A stretch of 64,000 bases of DNA from Methylacidimicrobium sp. AP8 (GTDB lineage: Bacteria; Verrucomicrobiota; Verrucomicrobiia; Methylacidiphilales; Methylacidiphilaceae): the NCBI RefSeq assembly GCF_903064525.1, contig NZ_LR797830.1, positions 2,170,001 to 2,234,000 on the forward strand, read 5' to 3'. The notes below the pieces were generated by a model that worked only from the letters and a program-made list of their open reading frames with translations, did not search any database and was not told the origin of the DNA. Position numbers and translations under genes: made by a program. Positions 16,734 through 25,882 of the stretch are shown piece after piece. Every line of letters begins with the position of its first letter. Position 1 is the first letter of the stretch.

Positions 16734-19700
16734 ATGACGCAACGCACGCACCCGAGGGAACGCTGGTTCGGCGCCGGCCCCTTTGATCGATGGCGAAAGC
16801 AGCTGCGGCCCGGAAGAGCCTATAGCCTCGAATCGATTCCGACCTCCGCGCAAGCTTTCGTTCTCTCCGGCCTTTTCCGCTCCTCCCCGCCGTTCCTGCT
16901 GATCCTCGCGGCATCCCCGAAGCGGGCCGCCGCGCTGGCCGCCGGGTTGGAAGCGTGGGGTTGTCCGATCCCGGTCTTCCCGGAAAGCGCACCCGTGCCG
17001 CAAGGAGCCCTGCCCGATCTCGACGTGGCGGCCTCGCAGCTGCAAATCGCCACGCTCCTGCTCCGCCGGGAGCTTCCCGGTTTGATTGCGACCCCGGGCG
17101 CGCTCCGTTATCGAGTGCCGATCCCGCAGGCTCTGGAGAAAAGCATCCTCCGGCTCTCTCCCAATAATCCGCCGGATCGAGCGGAGCTCCTGGATGCGCT
17201 CGCGGCCGCTCAGTTCGAGCGATGCCCGCGTGTCGACGTCCGAGGACAGATGAGCGTGCGCGGAAGCATCCTCGACCTGTTTCCATGGACGGCCGGTCGC
17301 CCGTTGCGAACGGAGTGGGACGGCGACACCCTCGTTTCGCTTCGGGAGTTCGACCCGGTCTCCCAACGCTCACTGCGGACTCTCTCCTCAACCACGATTT
17401 CTCTTCTCCCTCCCGCCGAGATCGCAGAGGGACAGGCCTCCTCTCTCGAGGAATACCTACCTGATGCGTCCTGCCGCTTCCGAATCGATGCAGCCGCCGG
17501 CGAGCCTGCGGGCGACCTCTTGGAGCCGGAGCCCGAATTCCGGGACCACGACTTCCTAGGGATGCCGACGGAGGACCGCCTGATGCGGGAGGGCCGCTGG
17601 ACCCTTTTCACCGCCGAGCTTCGCCGCTGGCTTGCCGAGGAATGGGACATCGGAATCTTCGTCAATAACGAAGGGGAAGAGAAACGGCTCCGGGAACTCT
17701 TGGCGGCGGAGAAGATCGATACGGCCGCCATCGCTTGGCTCTCGGGAGCGCTGACGCGCGGATTTTCCTGGCCGGCCGCGCGCATCGCGATCCTGAGCGA
17801 CTCGGAGATCTTCGGGCGCTATCAGGTCATCCTCCACCGGCCGAAGGAAGCCAACCACCTCACCGAGGTCCGTCCGGTCGAAACGGCTCCGGCGGAATGG
17901 CAACCCGGAGATTTTGTCGTCCACCTACAGCACGGCATCGCGCGTTATCGGGGGGTTGAGGCCCTTCCTGATGAAGGCGGGGAGGCGCTGCTGTTGGAGT
18001 TTGCGGATGCCGCCAAGCTCTACGTGCCGATCGATCAGAGCTATCTGGTTTCCCGGTATATCGGCGGAACGCGTCGAGTCCCGAAGCTCGATACGCTGGG
18101 GGGAACCCGATGGAAAAAGGCTCGGGCGGCCGCCCAAGGCGCCATCCGCGACTACGCCGCCAAGCTGTTGCGTATCCAGGCAGAACGGCAGGTGCTTCCC
18201 GGAAACGCCTCTCCCCCCGACTCCGATTGGCAGCGGGAGTTCGAGAAGTCGTTCGTCTATCGGGAGACGCCCGATCAGCTCCGAGCCATCGCCCAGACAA
18301 AAGCCGACATGGAAGCTCCGCGACCAATGGATCGGCTCATCTGCGGCGACGTGGGGTTCGGCAAGACCGAAGTCGCCATCCGGGCCATCTTCAAGGCCGC
18401 CGTAGCCGGCGGGCAGGCGGCGCTCCTCGCGCCGACGACGGTGCTCGCCTACCAGCACTACCAGACCCTCCGGCAGCGATTCGCGGACTACCCCATTCAG
18501 GTCGTCTTTCTCGGGCGGCTGGCTTCCGCCGCGGAGGAGCGGCGGGCGCTAGCCGCCATCGCTTCCGGAGAGTGCGACGTCGCGGTCGGCACTCACCGGC
18601 TTCTATCCCCGGATGTGCGCTTCGCCCGTCTGAAACTCGTCGTGATCGACGAAGAGCAGCGATTCGGGGTGCACCAGAAGGAAAGATGGAAGGAGCGCTT
18701 TCGCTCAGTGGATATGTTGGCCCTCTCCGCAACCCCGATCCCCCGCACGCTCTACCTCGCCCTGGCGGGCGCACGCGATCTGAGCCTGATCGAGACTCCC
18801 CCCTCGAACCGCCTGCCGATCGAAACGATAGTCTGCCCGTATGACGAGCGGACGATCCGCTCCGCGATCGAAAAAGAGCTGGCACGAGGCGGACAGGTCT
18901 ACTTCCTGCATAATCGGATCGCCTCGATCGAGCGGGTATGCCGACGCCTCCGCGAGCTGGTCCCTACGGCTCGGATCGAGATCGGGCACGGCCGGATGGA
19001 CAAGGAGCACCTGGAGAGTGTGATGCAGCGATTCGTGTCGGGCGAGATCGATGTTTTCTTGGCCACCTCGATCATCGAAAACGGCCTCGACATTCCCAAC
19101 GCGAACACGATTATCATCGATCGGGCCGACCGGTTCGGCTTGGCTGATCTCTACCAGCTTCGAGGGCGTGTCGGCCGCTCCCATCAAAAGGCTTATGCCT
19201 ATCTCCTGTTGCCCCGCGACCGTTTCCTCGCAGCGGACGCAAAGCGTCGCATCCGTGCGATGCAGGAGTACAGCCAGCTCGGCGCAGGCTTCCGCATCGC
19301 TCTCCGCGACCTGGAGATCCGAGGGGCGGGCAACCTGCTGGGAACGGCGCAGAGCGGTCACATCGCCGCGATCGGCTTCGAGCTCTATTGCCGGCTTCTC
19401 CGCGAAGCCGTCGCCGCCGTACAGGGGAAAAAAGTCCGAAGCCCGCTCGCCTGCAAAGTATCGATCGACTTTTGGGAGAACGGTGTCGACAGGCCGGGCA
19501 TTCCCGCCTCCTACATCCCTTCCATCGAGGAACGGATCGCGGCGCACCGCCAGGCAGCGGAAGCGGCATCCCTCGCGGAACGGCAGGAACTCGAGAAATC
19601 CTGGCGCGACCGGTTCGGTCCCCTGCCCGCGTCCGTGCGCCTCCTTCTGGAAGAAGTGGAGCTCCGCATCTTGGGGGGCGAGCGCTCCCTGGAACGCATC

Positions 19701-19838
19701 GAGGTACAAGGAGACAAGCTGCTCTTGCAGCGGAACGGCAGCTACCTGATGATCGGCGGCCGCTTCCCCCGCTTGACCGGGCAGGATGCCGAAAGTAAGC
19801 TCGCGTCCGCCAAGAAGTGGATCCTCACTCTGGCTTAG
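16734..19838 (+). CDS. mfd: Transcription-repair coupling factor Mfd
   Basis: About 1034 residues, somewhat shorter than the roughly 1150 of E. coli Mfd. It removes RNA polymerase stalled at DNA lesions and recruits UvrA. Domains in order: UvrB-like N-terminal module including RGQMSVRGSILDLFPW (near 195), an RNA-polymerase-interacting CarD-like domain with GDFVVHLQHGIARYRGVEAL (near 390), a superfamily 2 ATPase with Walker A in CGDVGFGKTEVA (near 540) and DEEQRFGVHQ (near 640), a helicase C domain with EIGHGRMDKEHLESVM and QLRGRVGRS, and a TRCF C-terminal domain. The start is the ATG that begins the N-terminal module. Confidence 0.96.
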   Translation: MTQRTHPRERWFGAGPFDRWRKQLRPGRAYSLESIPTSAQAFVLSGLFRSSPPFLLILAASPKRAAALAAGLEAWGCPIPVFPESAPVPQGALPDLDVAASQLQIATLLLRRELPGLIATPGALRYRVPIPQALEKSILRLSPNNPPDRAELLDALAAAQFERCPRVDVRGQMSVRGSILDLFPWTAGRPLRTEWDGDTLVSLREFDPVSQRSLRTLSSTTISLLPPAEIAEGQASSLEEYLPDASCRFRIDAAAGEPAGDLLEPEPEFRDHDFLGMPTEDRLMREGRWTLFTAELRRWLAEEWDIGIFVNNEGEEKRLRELLAAEKIDTAAIAWLSGALTRGFSWPAARIAILSDSEIFGRYQVILHRPKEANHLTEVRPVETAPAEWQPGDFVVHLQHGIARYRGVEALPDEGGEALLLEFADAAKLYVPIDQSYLVSRYIGGTRRVPKLDTLGGTRWKKARAAAQGAIRDYAAKLLRIQAERQVLPGNASPPDSDWQREFEKSFVYRETPDQLRAIAQTKADMEAPRPMDRLICGDVGFGKTEVAIRAIFKAAVAGGQAALLAPTTVLAYQHYQTLRQRFADYPIQVVFLGRLASAAEERRALAAIASGECDVAVGTHRLLSPDVRFARLKLVVIDEEQRFGVHQKERWKERFRSVDMLALSATPIPRTLYLALAGARDLSLIETPPSNRLPIETIVCPYDERTIRSAIEKELARGGQVYFLHNRIASIERVCRRLRELVPTARIEIGHGRMDKEHLESVMQRFVSGEIDVFLATSIIENGLDIPNANTIIIDRADRFGLADLYQLRGRVGRSHQKAYAYLLLPRDRFLAADAKRRIRAMQEYSQLGAGFRIALRDLEIRGAGNLLGTAQSGHIAAIGFELYCRLLREAVAAVQGKKVRSPLACKVSIDFWENGVDRPGIPASYIPSIEERIAAHRQAAEAASLAERQELEKSWRDRFGPLPASVRLLLEEVELRILGGERSLERIEVQGDKLLLQRNGSYLMIGGRFPRLTGQDAESKLASAKKWILTLA

Positions 19839-20081
19839 CCGCTATGTTCCCCAAGCTCTTTCCCGCGGCTTGCCGATCGGACTCGTCGGTTCCCGCGAGG
19901 ATCGGGTTTACCGCAGCTTCGATAAGGAGCGAACATCGCCTGATCCGGATAGCCCTGTGAGCCCTTGGGCTCCCTTCCTCCTCTTCCTCTTTCCATGCCG
20001 CGCACGCTCCGAATTCGGTTTTGGGCCAGTCGCCTTGCCGTTCTCCCGGCGAGGCTCCCTAATCGGACGCCCCACCGGGCG

Positions 20082-21077
20082 ATGAGCCGTTTTGTCATCC
20101 CCCTCGGCTGGCTGCTCGCCCTGGCGGCGGCCTCCTGTCGTCTTTTCGGACAGGCCGGCGTCGACGGGGTTGCCGCGATCGTCAACGACAAGGTGATCAC
20201 GTTTTCCGAAGTCAAGAAGCAGGTGGAGCCCAACGAGGCCGTCCTGCGGGAGACCTATCAAGGCCCGGAGCTCGTCGACCGGATCAAGGAAGCGCGGCTC
20301 AACGCCTTGCGCGCGCTGATCGAGCGCGAGCTGATCATCCAGGATTTCAAAAAGAAAGGATACCAGATCCCGGATAGCTTCATCGAAACGCGCGTCCGGG
20401 ATGTGATCCGGAGCCAGTTCGACGGGGATCGCATCGCCTTCATTCGGACGCTCCAAGCCAGCGGGATGACCGAAGAGCGCTACAAGCAGAACCTCCTCGA
20501 ACAGATCATTGTCCAGGCCATGCGGATGAAGAACGTCTCCGATACGATTGTGATCTCCCCCTACCAAGTCGAACAGTACTATCACGATCACCTCGCTCTT
20601 TTCGTCGAGCCCCCCAGCGTTAAGCTCCGGTTGATCTTCCTGCAACGTCCTGCGTTGAAGGAGCATCGGGTCGGACCGGATGGAAAGGACGAAGAATACG
20701 ATCCAGCTCTCGAAACCGCCAAGGATCTGGAAACGAAGCTCCGATTCGGCGCGAATTTCGCCGAACTAGCTCGCAGCTACTCCGAAGGGCCGCGCAAGCA
20801 GGAGGGTGGGGATCTCGGCTGGGTCACCCGAGACACGCTGCGGCCCGAGATCGCGGACGTCGCCTTTGCCATGTTTCCCGGCCAGACCAGCGACGTGATC
20901 GCCACCCCCGACGGCTACTATCTCCTCCATCTGGAGGACAAGCGCCGCGAACGCGTCAAGCCGATCTCGAGCGTGCGCACCCAGATCGAAACCGCGCTCC
21001 TGCAGGAAAAGCGCCAGAAGCGCCAGCAAGAATGGCTCGACAGCCTGCGAGCCAAGGCGTTCATCAAGATGTTTTAA
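20082..21077 (+). CDS. surA: SurA-like periplasmic peptidyl-prolyl isomerase/chaperone
   Basis: 331 residues. A signal peptide (MSRFVIPLGWLLALAAASC region) leads into a SurA N-terminal chaperone domain beginning VDGVAAIVNDKVITFSEV, the usual first block of SurA. A parvulin rotamase domain follows at about 175-285, with FAELARSYSEGPRKQEGGDLGWV and the substrate-loop segment FAMFPGQTSDVIATPDGYYLL. SurA escorts outer-membrane proteins such as TonB-dependent receptors. Two further in-frame starts lie upstream; 20082 gives a normal signal peptide. It precedes pdxA, as in E. coli. Confidence 0.9.
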   Translation: MSRFVIPLGWLLALAAASCRLFGQAGVDGVAAIVNDKVITFSEVKKQVEPNEAVLRETYQGPELVDRIKEARLNALRALIERELIIQDFKKKGYQIPDSFIETRVRDVIRSQFDGDRIAFIRTLQASGMTEERYKQNLLEQIIVQAMRMKNVSDTIVISPYQVEQYYHDHLALFVEPPSVKLRLIFLQRPALKEHRVGPDGKDEEYDPALETAKDLETKLRFGANFAELARSYSEGPRKQEGGDLGWVTRDTLRPEIADVAFAMFPGQTSDVIATPDGYYLLHLEDKRRERVKPISSVRTQIETALLQEKRQKRQQEWLDSLRAKAFIKMF

Positions 21078-21186
21078 TGGTCATGACCGGGACGCTTTCT
21101 CTTGCGCCTTTTTTCCACCGGATCGGTTCTCTCCTCGGCGAAAGCGGCTCCTTCGCGGCGCGATCCCCGGGTCGGGAGTAGACATA

Positions 21187-22077
21187 ATGAAGAAATCGGT
21201 TATCGCCATCCCCGTAGGGGAGCCCACGGGCATCGGCCCGGAAGTTGTGCGCAAGGCGATGGCATCCGGAAGGCTTTCCGGCCGTTACGCCTACCGCGTC
21301 ATCGGATCGGACCGGGGGTTCACCCCGGGCCGGCCGAGCCTCTCCTCTGCCCGCGCCGCGTGGGAGTGGCTGGAAGAAGCGATCCTCCTGTGGAAGGAGG
21401 GCGCGATCCAGGCCATCGCGACAGGTCCGGTGCATAAGGCCGGCTTGCAGGCTGCGGGATTCCCTTTCCCCGGCCAGACGGAGTTCTTCGCCGAGCGGAC
21501 CGGATACCCGGCGCAGAAAGCGGTGATGGCCTTTTGGCATCCGAAGCTCTCGATCTCCCTGCTCTCCACCCATTGCAGCCTCAGCGCAGCGATTGCCATG
21601 ATCCGCCCGGAAAAGATCGTGCTTTCGGCCGAGCTTCTCGCCGACTTCCTGGCGCGGCTCGGCTGCCGTTCTCCGCGGATCGCCGTCGCCGGACTCAACC
21701 CACACGCGGGGGAAGGGGGGCTCTTCGGAACCGAGGAGCGGGATCTCTTCGAGCCGGCGATCCGCCTCTTGCGGAAACAAGGCCGGGAGGTTTCCGGTCC
21801 TCTGCCCCCGGACTCGGTCTTCCGCCAAGCCGCTCGCGGCGAGTTTTCTGGAGTCGTCGCCGCATATCACGATCAGGGCCTCATCCCCTTCAAGCTGCTG
21901 GCCTTTGCGACCGGAGTGAACGTCACGCTGGGTCTTCCTCTCATTCGGACCTCTCCGGACCACGGGACCGCTTTCGATATCGCCGGGAAGAACGCCGCAG
22001 ATCCGCGGAGCATGATCGCCGCGATCCGGCTGGCCGCACGTTTGACGAAATCCGAAGGGCTTGAACAGCTTGCGTGA
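21187..22077 (+). CDS. pdxA: 4-hydroxythreonine-4-phosphate dehydrogenase
   Basis: 296 residues. Oxidises 4-phosphohydroxy-L-threonine in the DXP-dependent pyridoxal phosphate pathway. Signature blocks are IPVGEPTGIGPEVV at the N-terminus, ATGPVHKAGLQAAGFPFPGQTEFF, AGLNPHAGEGGLFGTEE with a metal-ligand histidine, and YHDQGLIPFKLLAF followed by RTSPDHGTAFDIAGK. Slightly shorter than the E. coli protein (329). It is 109 bp after surA. Its stop codon overlaps an in-frame GTG of the transposon gene downstream, which I regard as coincidental. Confidence 0.96.
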   Translation: MKKSVIAIPVGEPTGIGPEVVRKAMASGRLSGRYAYRVIGSDRGFTPGRPSLSSARAAWEWLEEAILLWKEGAIQAIATGPVHKAGLQAAGFPFPGQTEFFAERTGYPAQKAVMAFWHPKLSISLLSTHCSLSAAIAMIRPEKIVLSAELLADFLARLGCRSPRIAVAGLNPHAGEGGLFGTEERDLFEPAIRLLRKQGREVSGPLPPDSVFRQAARGEFSGVVAAYHDQGLIPFKLLAFATGVNVTLGLPLIRTSPDHGTAFDIAGKNAADPRSMIAAIRLAARLTKSEGLEQLA

Positions 22078-22100
22078 AAGGTAAGCGAATATGCTTTATA

Positions 22101-22117
22101 CTCTCCAAAATGGAGAG
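22101..22117. repeat. Small inverted repeat at the IS607 left end
   Basis: CTCTCC and GGAGAG flank AAAAT, forming a 6-bp perfect stem that overlaps the tnpA start codon (ATG at 22110). A TTTATACTC sequence, which could serve as a -10 box, lies just upstream. It may be a subterminal recombinase-binding site or a translational control hairpin; neither is shown. Confidence 0.4.
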
Positions 22118-22736
22118 GTTGGTTAGTATAGGGGAGGCAGCTCATGCGCTCGGCGTATCGATCACGACGCTTCGGCGCTGGGAAGCGGAGGGCCGTTTGC
22201 TGGCGGAACATACCGCTGGCGGACATCGCCGGTATGATCTGGCAAAATTGCTGCCGGAACGCTTCCGCGCCACACAACAGGCAAGCCGCAGGACCATTGC
22301 CTATGCTCGTGTTTCCAGCCATGACCAGAAAGCCGATCTAGAGCGCCAGAAGCAGGTTCTGGAACTGTATTGCGCCCAGCAGGGTTGGACGTTCGAGATC
22401 ATCGCCGACCTTGGCTCGGGCATGAACTACCGCAAGAAGGGCCTCAAGCGGCTGCTGGACGCCATGATGGACGGGCAGATCGGCCGCTTGGTGATCACTC
22501 ACAAGGACCGGCTGCTCCGCTTCGGGGCGGAACTGGTATTTGCGATCTGCGAGGCGAAGGGCGTCGAGGTGGTGATCCTCAATCAGGGCGAGGATACGAC
22601 CTTCGAGGAAGACCTCGCCAAGGACGTGTTAGAGATCATCACGGTATTCTCGGCTCGGCTTTATGGCTCGCGCTCGCGCCGGAACCAGAAGCTGTTGGAC
22701 GGGGTGCGGCAGGCAGTGGAGAATGCGGCATGCTGA
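22110..22736 (+). CDS. tnpA: IS607-type serine recombinase TnpA
   Basis: 208 residues. The N-terminus is a MerR-like helix-turn-helix (VSIGEAAHALGVSITTLRRW, followed by TAGGHRRYDL), joined to a small serine recombinase catalytic domain. Nucleophile S69 is in IAYARVSSHDQKADLERQ; other catalytic-core blocks are GSGMNYRKKGLKRLLDAMM and VITHKDRLLRFG. This domain order is diagnostic of IS607 transposases. ATG 22110 is preferred to a GTG at 22074 because homologues begin at the helix-turn-helix. It overlaps tnpB by 7 bp. Confidence 0.93.
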   Translation: MERLVSIGEAAHALGVSITTLRRWEAEGRLLAEHTAGGHRRYDLAKLLPERFRATQQASRRTIAYARVSSHDQKADLERQKQVLELYCAQQGWTFEIIADLGSGMNYRKKGLKRLLDAMMDGQIGRLVITHKDRLLRFGAELVFAICEAKGVEVVILNQGEDTTFEEDLAKDVLEIITVFSARLYGSRSRRNQKLLDGVRQAVENAAC

Positions 22737-23929
22737 TTGCCCACCGCATCGCGCTGGACCCGAATAACAAGCAGCGGACCTACTTTGCTCGCGCATCGGG
22801 GGTGGCGCGATTCGCGTGGAACTGGGCATTGTCCGAGTGGACGCGTCAGCATGCGGCGCGGAAGGAAGATCCATCATTGCCGCCGCCGTCCGATGTTTCC
22901 CTTCGCCGTCAATTGAACAGAATTAAGCGGGAGCAGTTCCCGTGGATGTTCGATGTAACGAAATGTGCGGCACAAGAGGCCATAATCGATCTTGGCGCGG
23001 CTTTTCGGGCGTTCTTCGATCGCCATGGCCGATATCCCCGGTTTAAGAAGAAAGGCGTGCGAGACAGTTTTTGCGCCGCAAATGAAGCCGGTACCTTCCG
23101 TGTGGACGGCCGGCGTATCCGGCTACCGGTCATAGGCTGGATACGGATGCGTGAGGAGGTGCGCTTCACGGGAAACCTAAAGCGCGTCACGGTGAGCCGC
23201 GAGGCAGACCGCTGGTTCGCCAGCATCATGGTTGAGACAGACGACATCAAGCCAGTTGAGCATCCGCAGGATGCGGTTGGCGTTGATTTGGGCATCACCA
23301 CTCTGGCAACGCTAAGCCGGGGCGAACCGATTCCGGGTCCCAAGGCTCATACGTCGCTTCTAAGGCGGTTGAGACGGACAAGCAGGAGCCTGTCCCGCAA
23401 GAGGAAAGGCTCGTCCAATAGACGCAAGGCCAAGCTGAAGCTGGCTCGGCTGCACAGCCGCATCGCCGCCATCCGCCGCGACGCGACTCATAAGGCGACG
23501 ACCATGCTCACAAGGACCTATCGGCGTATCGGCATCGAGGACCTAAACGTACGCGGCATGGCCCGTAATCGCCATCTAGCCCGGTCGATCATGGACGGCG
23601 CATTCTTCGAGTTCCGCCGTCAGCTTGGTTATAAGGCACGGTTTTACGGAGCTACGATTGTCGTAGCGGATCGCTGGTTCCCCTCGAGCAAGACCTGTTC
23701 TTGCTGCGGTTCGGTGAAGGCCGAACTGGCGCTGTCGCAGCGGACTTATCGTTGCGACGCGTGCGGGTATGAGATCAGTCGCGATCTCAACGCCGCCCGC
23801 AATCTCGAAATTCTGGCCGCAAGCTCTGCGGTGGCAGCCTGTGGAGAGGAACGCTCTGGCGCGAGGCGCAAGCCCCGCGTGAAACGGGCCTCTAGGAAGC
23901 AGGAACCGAACAGCGGGCTCGCTGCATAG
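22730..23929 (+). CDS. tnpB: TnpB RNA-guided nuclease (IS607/IS605 OrfB)
   Basis: 399 residues, the typical TnpB size. It has an N-terminal wedge/HTH region (RASGVARFAWNWALSEW) and a RuvC-like domain with catalytic D186 (GVDLGITTLA), E270 (IGIEDLNVRGM) and D352 (SRDLNAARNLE). The last two flank a zinc finger with C323/C326 and C342/C345. All catalytic and zinc residues are present, so it should be active. TnpB proteins use a transposon-end RNA (omega RNA) to cut DNA and favour retention of the element. Ends about 50 bp before the next gene, leaving little room for the right end. Confidence 0.94.
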   Translation: MLIAHRIALDPNNKQRTYFARASGVARFAWNWALSEWTRQHAARKEDPSLPPPSDVSLRRQLNRIKREQFPWMFDVTKCAAQEAIIDLGAAFRAFFDRHGRYPRFKKKGVRDSFCAANEAGTFRVDGRRIRLPVIGWIRMREEVRFTGNLKRVTVSREADRWFASIMVETDDIKPVEHPQDAVGVDLGITTLATLSRGEPIPGPKAHTSLLRRLRRTSRSLSRKRKGSSNRRKAKLKLARLHSRIAAIRRDATHKATTMLTRTYRRIGIEDLNVRGMARNRHLARSIMDGAFFEFRRQLGYKARFYGATIVVADRWFPSSKTCSCCGSVKAELALSQRTYRCDACGYEISRDLNAARNLEILAASSAVAACGEERSGARRKPRVKRASRKQEPNSGLAA

Positions 23930-23978
23930 CTTTGAGCGGCTATGTGGCGGTTTGCGTAGGTTTCGGAGAGCGGAGACA

Positions 23979-25259
23979 ATGAACTTCACGAACCTGCGGG
24001 GAATTCTCACCTACGTTCCCGAGTTTCGGGAGAAGATCTTTGTGATCGCGATCGACGGCGCGGTCGTCGCGCACGAGAACTTCGCGAATCTCGCGCTCGA
24101 CCTCGCCGTTCTCCGCAGCCTGAACGTCCGGGTGATCGTGGTCCATGGCATCGGCCTCCAGGTGCGGGAACTCGCCCAGGAGCGCTCCATCCCTCTCTCT
24201 TCCTCGGATGGAACCGGCCCTACCGACACCGCGACCTTAAAGGTGTGCCAGGCCGCATCCTGCCAAGTCGCACAGCAGATTCTCGCGACATTCAGCTCCG
24301 CGGACCTACGGGCCGCTCTGCCGAACGCGCTGGTGGTGCACCCTTTCGGGATCGTCGGCGGAGTCAACCACCTCCTGACGGGACGGATCGAGCGGGTCGA
24401 CACCGCCTTCCTGCACGATCTTCTCGACCGCGGCATCCTACCGGTGATCAGCCCCATCGGATCCGACCGGGAGGGTAATCTCTTCCGCGTTAACTCCGAT
24501 GCGGTGGCGGTGGCGGTCGCGGAGGCCGTCGGCGCCGTGAAGCTCATCTATCTTTCGGCGGAAATCGATTATGCCAAGGAGGCCGACTTGGCGCGACAGC
24601 TCTCCGTCAGCGAGGCCGAGGCCTTCCTCCAGCGGCATGCGGCCACTTCCTCCGCGCTCCTGCTCTCTAAGCTTTCCCATTCGATCGCCGCCTGCCGCGG
24701 CGGGGTGCCGCGCATCCACCTCCTCGATATTCGCATCGATGACGCCCTTCTCTCGGAGCTCTTTTCTCAGGTAGGGGTGGGCACGATGGTCTACTCCGAA
24801 GGATACGAGTCGATCCGAAAAGCGCAGAAAAAGGACGTCCGTTCGATCCTCCAGCTCATTGCACAGTCTGTGGACGCTGCCGAACTGCTCCCCCGCACCC
24901 GGCAGAGCATCCTCGCGCGGCTCAACGATTACTATGTGCTGGAGATCGACCGCGCGGTTGTCGGTTGCGTGGCGCTCCACCGCTTTCCCGAATCCTCGCA
25001 GGCGGAGGTCGCCTGCCTTTCGGTCGCCCGAGTGTACGAAAACCAAGGGCTCGGACGAAAGCTGGTGCAGTTCGCCCAATCGGTCGCCCGCGAGGAGGGC
25101 ATCCGGCAGCTCTTCGCTCTCTCGGCCCGAACTTACAATTTCTTCACCCAAAAGGCGGGCTTCCGCGAAGGGACTCCGGACGACCTACCGGCGGCGCGCC
25201 GGCTCCTCTACGAGCAGAGCGGCCGCCGCTCGAAGGTCTTGCTCAAGCAGCTTTTTTGA
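23979..25259 (+). CDS. argA: N-acetylglutamate synthase (amino-acid N-acetyltransferase)
   Basis: 426 residues. First step of arginine synthesis: acetyl-CoA plus glutamate to N-acetylglutamate. An amino-acid-kinase-like domain (VIAIDGAVVAHENFANLALD, LNVRVIVVHGIGLQ, FGIVGGVNHLLTGRIERVD) is followed by a C-terminal GNAT acetyltransferase domain with YVLEIDRAVVGCVALHRF and VYENQGLGRKLVQFA, the acetyl-CoA loop. This order and length fit the classical ArgA. The ATG at 23979 has GGAG eight bases upstream. The IS607 element inserted immediately before it, probably cutting it off from any pdxA-side promoter. Confidence 0.92.
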   Translation: MNFTNLRGILTYVPEFREKIFVIAIDGAVVAHENFANLALDLAVLRSLNVRVIVVHGIGLQVRELAQERSIPLSSSDGTGPTDTATLKVCQAASCQVAQQILATFSSADLRAALPNALVVHPFGIVGGVNHLLTGRIERVDTAFLHDLLDRGILPVISPIGSDREGNLFRVNSDAVAVAVAEAVGAVKLIYLSAEIDYAKEADLARQLSVSEAEAFLQRHAATSSALLLSKLSHSIAACRGGVPRIHLLDIRIDDALLSELFSQVGVGTMVYSEGYESIRKAQKKDVRSILQLIAQSVDAAELLPRTRQSILARLNDYYVLEIDRAVVGCVALHRFPESSQAEVACLSVARVYENQGLGRKLVQFAQSVAREEGIRQLFALSARTYNFFTQKAGFREGTPDDLPAARRLLYEQSGRRSKVLLKQLF

Positions 25260-25291
25260 ACCGAATCCTTTGCGAACCGATTTAGCCTCCG

Positions 25292-25882
25292 CTATGCAGC
25301 GGGCACGGAGCATCGCCCGGACCGACCGCGAACCTGGTGGAGGAAAAAGGCGCACGCCTCGGGACAAAGAAGGGGGAGACCCGCTTCCTTCTCCGCCGGT
25401 TCGCGCTCCGCGGCATGCCAGAGGGGTCGGCGCAAGCAGCCCCGGATGCAGATCTCTTCCACGAGCAGAGGAAGTTCTTCGGAAGAAAGTCGTTGCGTCA
25501 CCCGATAGATTCCGGTCTGGCGGCCGGCGGTCTCCGCAAAGGGTGTCGGCGCAAGCCGATCCGCCTCCCAGGCCGCCAGCAGTCCGACGGCGCCCGGGTA
25601 GAGCAGCTGTAGGTCGGCGATGAGCTCTCCCGCCGAATACGGTCCCCGGCGCCATCCCTTTCGCAATCCCGGTGCCCCGCGCAGCGGACGAAACCGCCCG
25701 GCCGAATCGAAGCGAACCAGCTCCAGGAAAGAATCCATGCCCGTTAGGAGCTGCAGCCGGCTATCTTCCGGAACGTCCTCCCGATGGACGAGGACATAGC
25801 CGGGAGAAATGCGAACTTCGCCCAGGATCCATGGCGGGGGGGTTCGCGCAAGACGGGCTTCAAACCAGTCCGTGAGCTTCAT
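25292..25882 (-). CDS. DR2241-type 4Fe-4S protein (partner of CbiX-like chelatase)
   Basis: 196 residues. The C-terminal half has cysteines in EEICIRGCLRRPLWHA and LPLLCPEACAFFLHQVRG, the arrangement of the 4Fe-4S domain seen at the end of the Deinococcus DR2241 protein, where it is fused to CbiX-type chelatase domains. Here it is a separate gene that overlaps the 3' end of the CbiX-like gene by 23 bp, supporting joint function. The role is unknown; electron transfer or structural support of a tetrapyrrole-processing enzyme is possible. Family assignment is from memory of the cysteine pattern. Confidence 0.65.
   Translation of the reverse strand: MKLTDWFEARLARTPPPWILGEVRISPGYVLVHREDVPEDSRLQLLTGMDSFLELVRFDSAGRFRPLRGAPGLRKGWRRGPYSAGELIADLQLLYPGAVGLLAAWEADRLAPTPFAETAGRQTGIYRVTQRLSSEELPLLVEEICIRGCLRRPLWHAAEREPAEKEAGLPLLCPEACAFFLHQVRGRSGRCSVPAA

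Larger units (their letters stand above)
22080..23960 (+). mobile_element. IS607-family element with intact tnpA and tnpB
   Basis: A two-gene element made of a MerR-HTH/serine-recombinase TnpA and an overlapping TnpB. It lies between the end of pdxA and the start of the N-acetylglutamate synthase gene. IS607 elements insert at GG dinucleotides without target duplication; GG at 22080-22081 and at 23959-23960 would be consistent boundaries, and joining them would leave pdxA and the next gene about 24 bp apart. The exact ends are inferred and unproven; both coding regions are intact. Confidence 0.7.

Noticed and set aside
22074-22109. GTG at 22074 as the tnpA start, coupled to the pdxA stop
   Set aside because: The extra residues have no counterpart in the helix-turn-helix start of IS607 TnpA, and coupling with a host gene is a coincidence for a mobile element. 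The ATG at 22110 fits.
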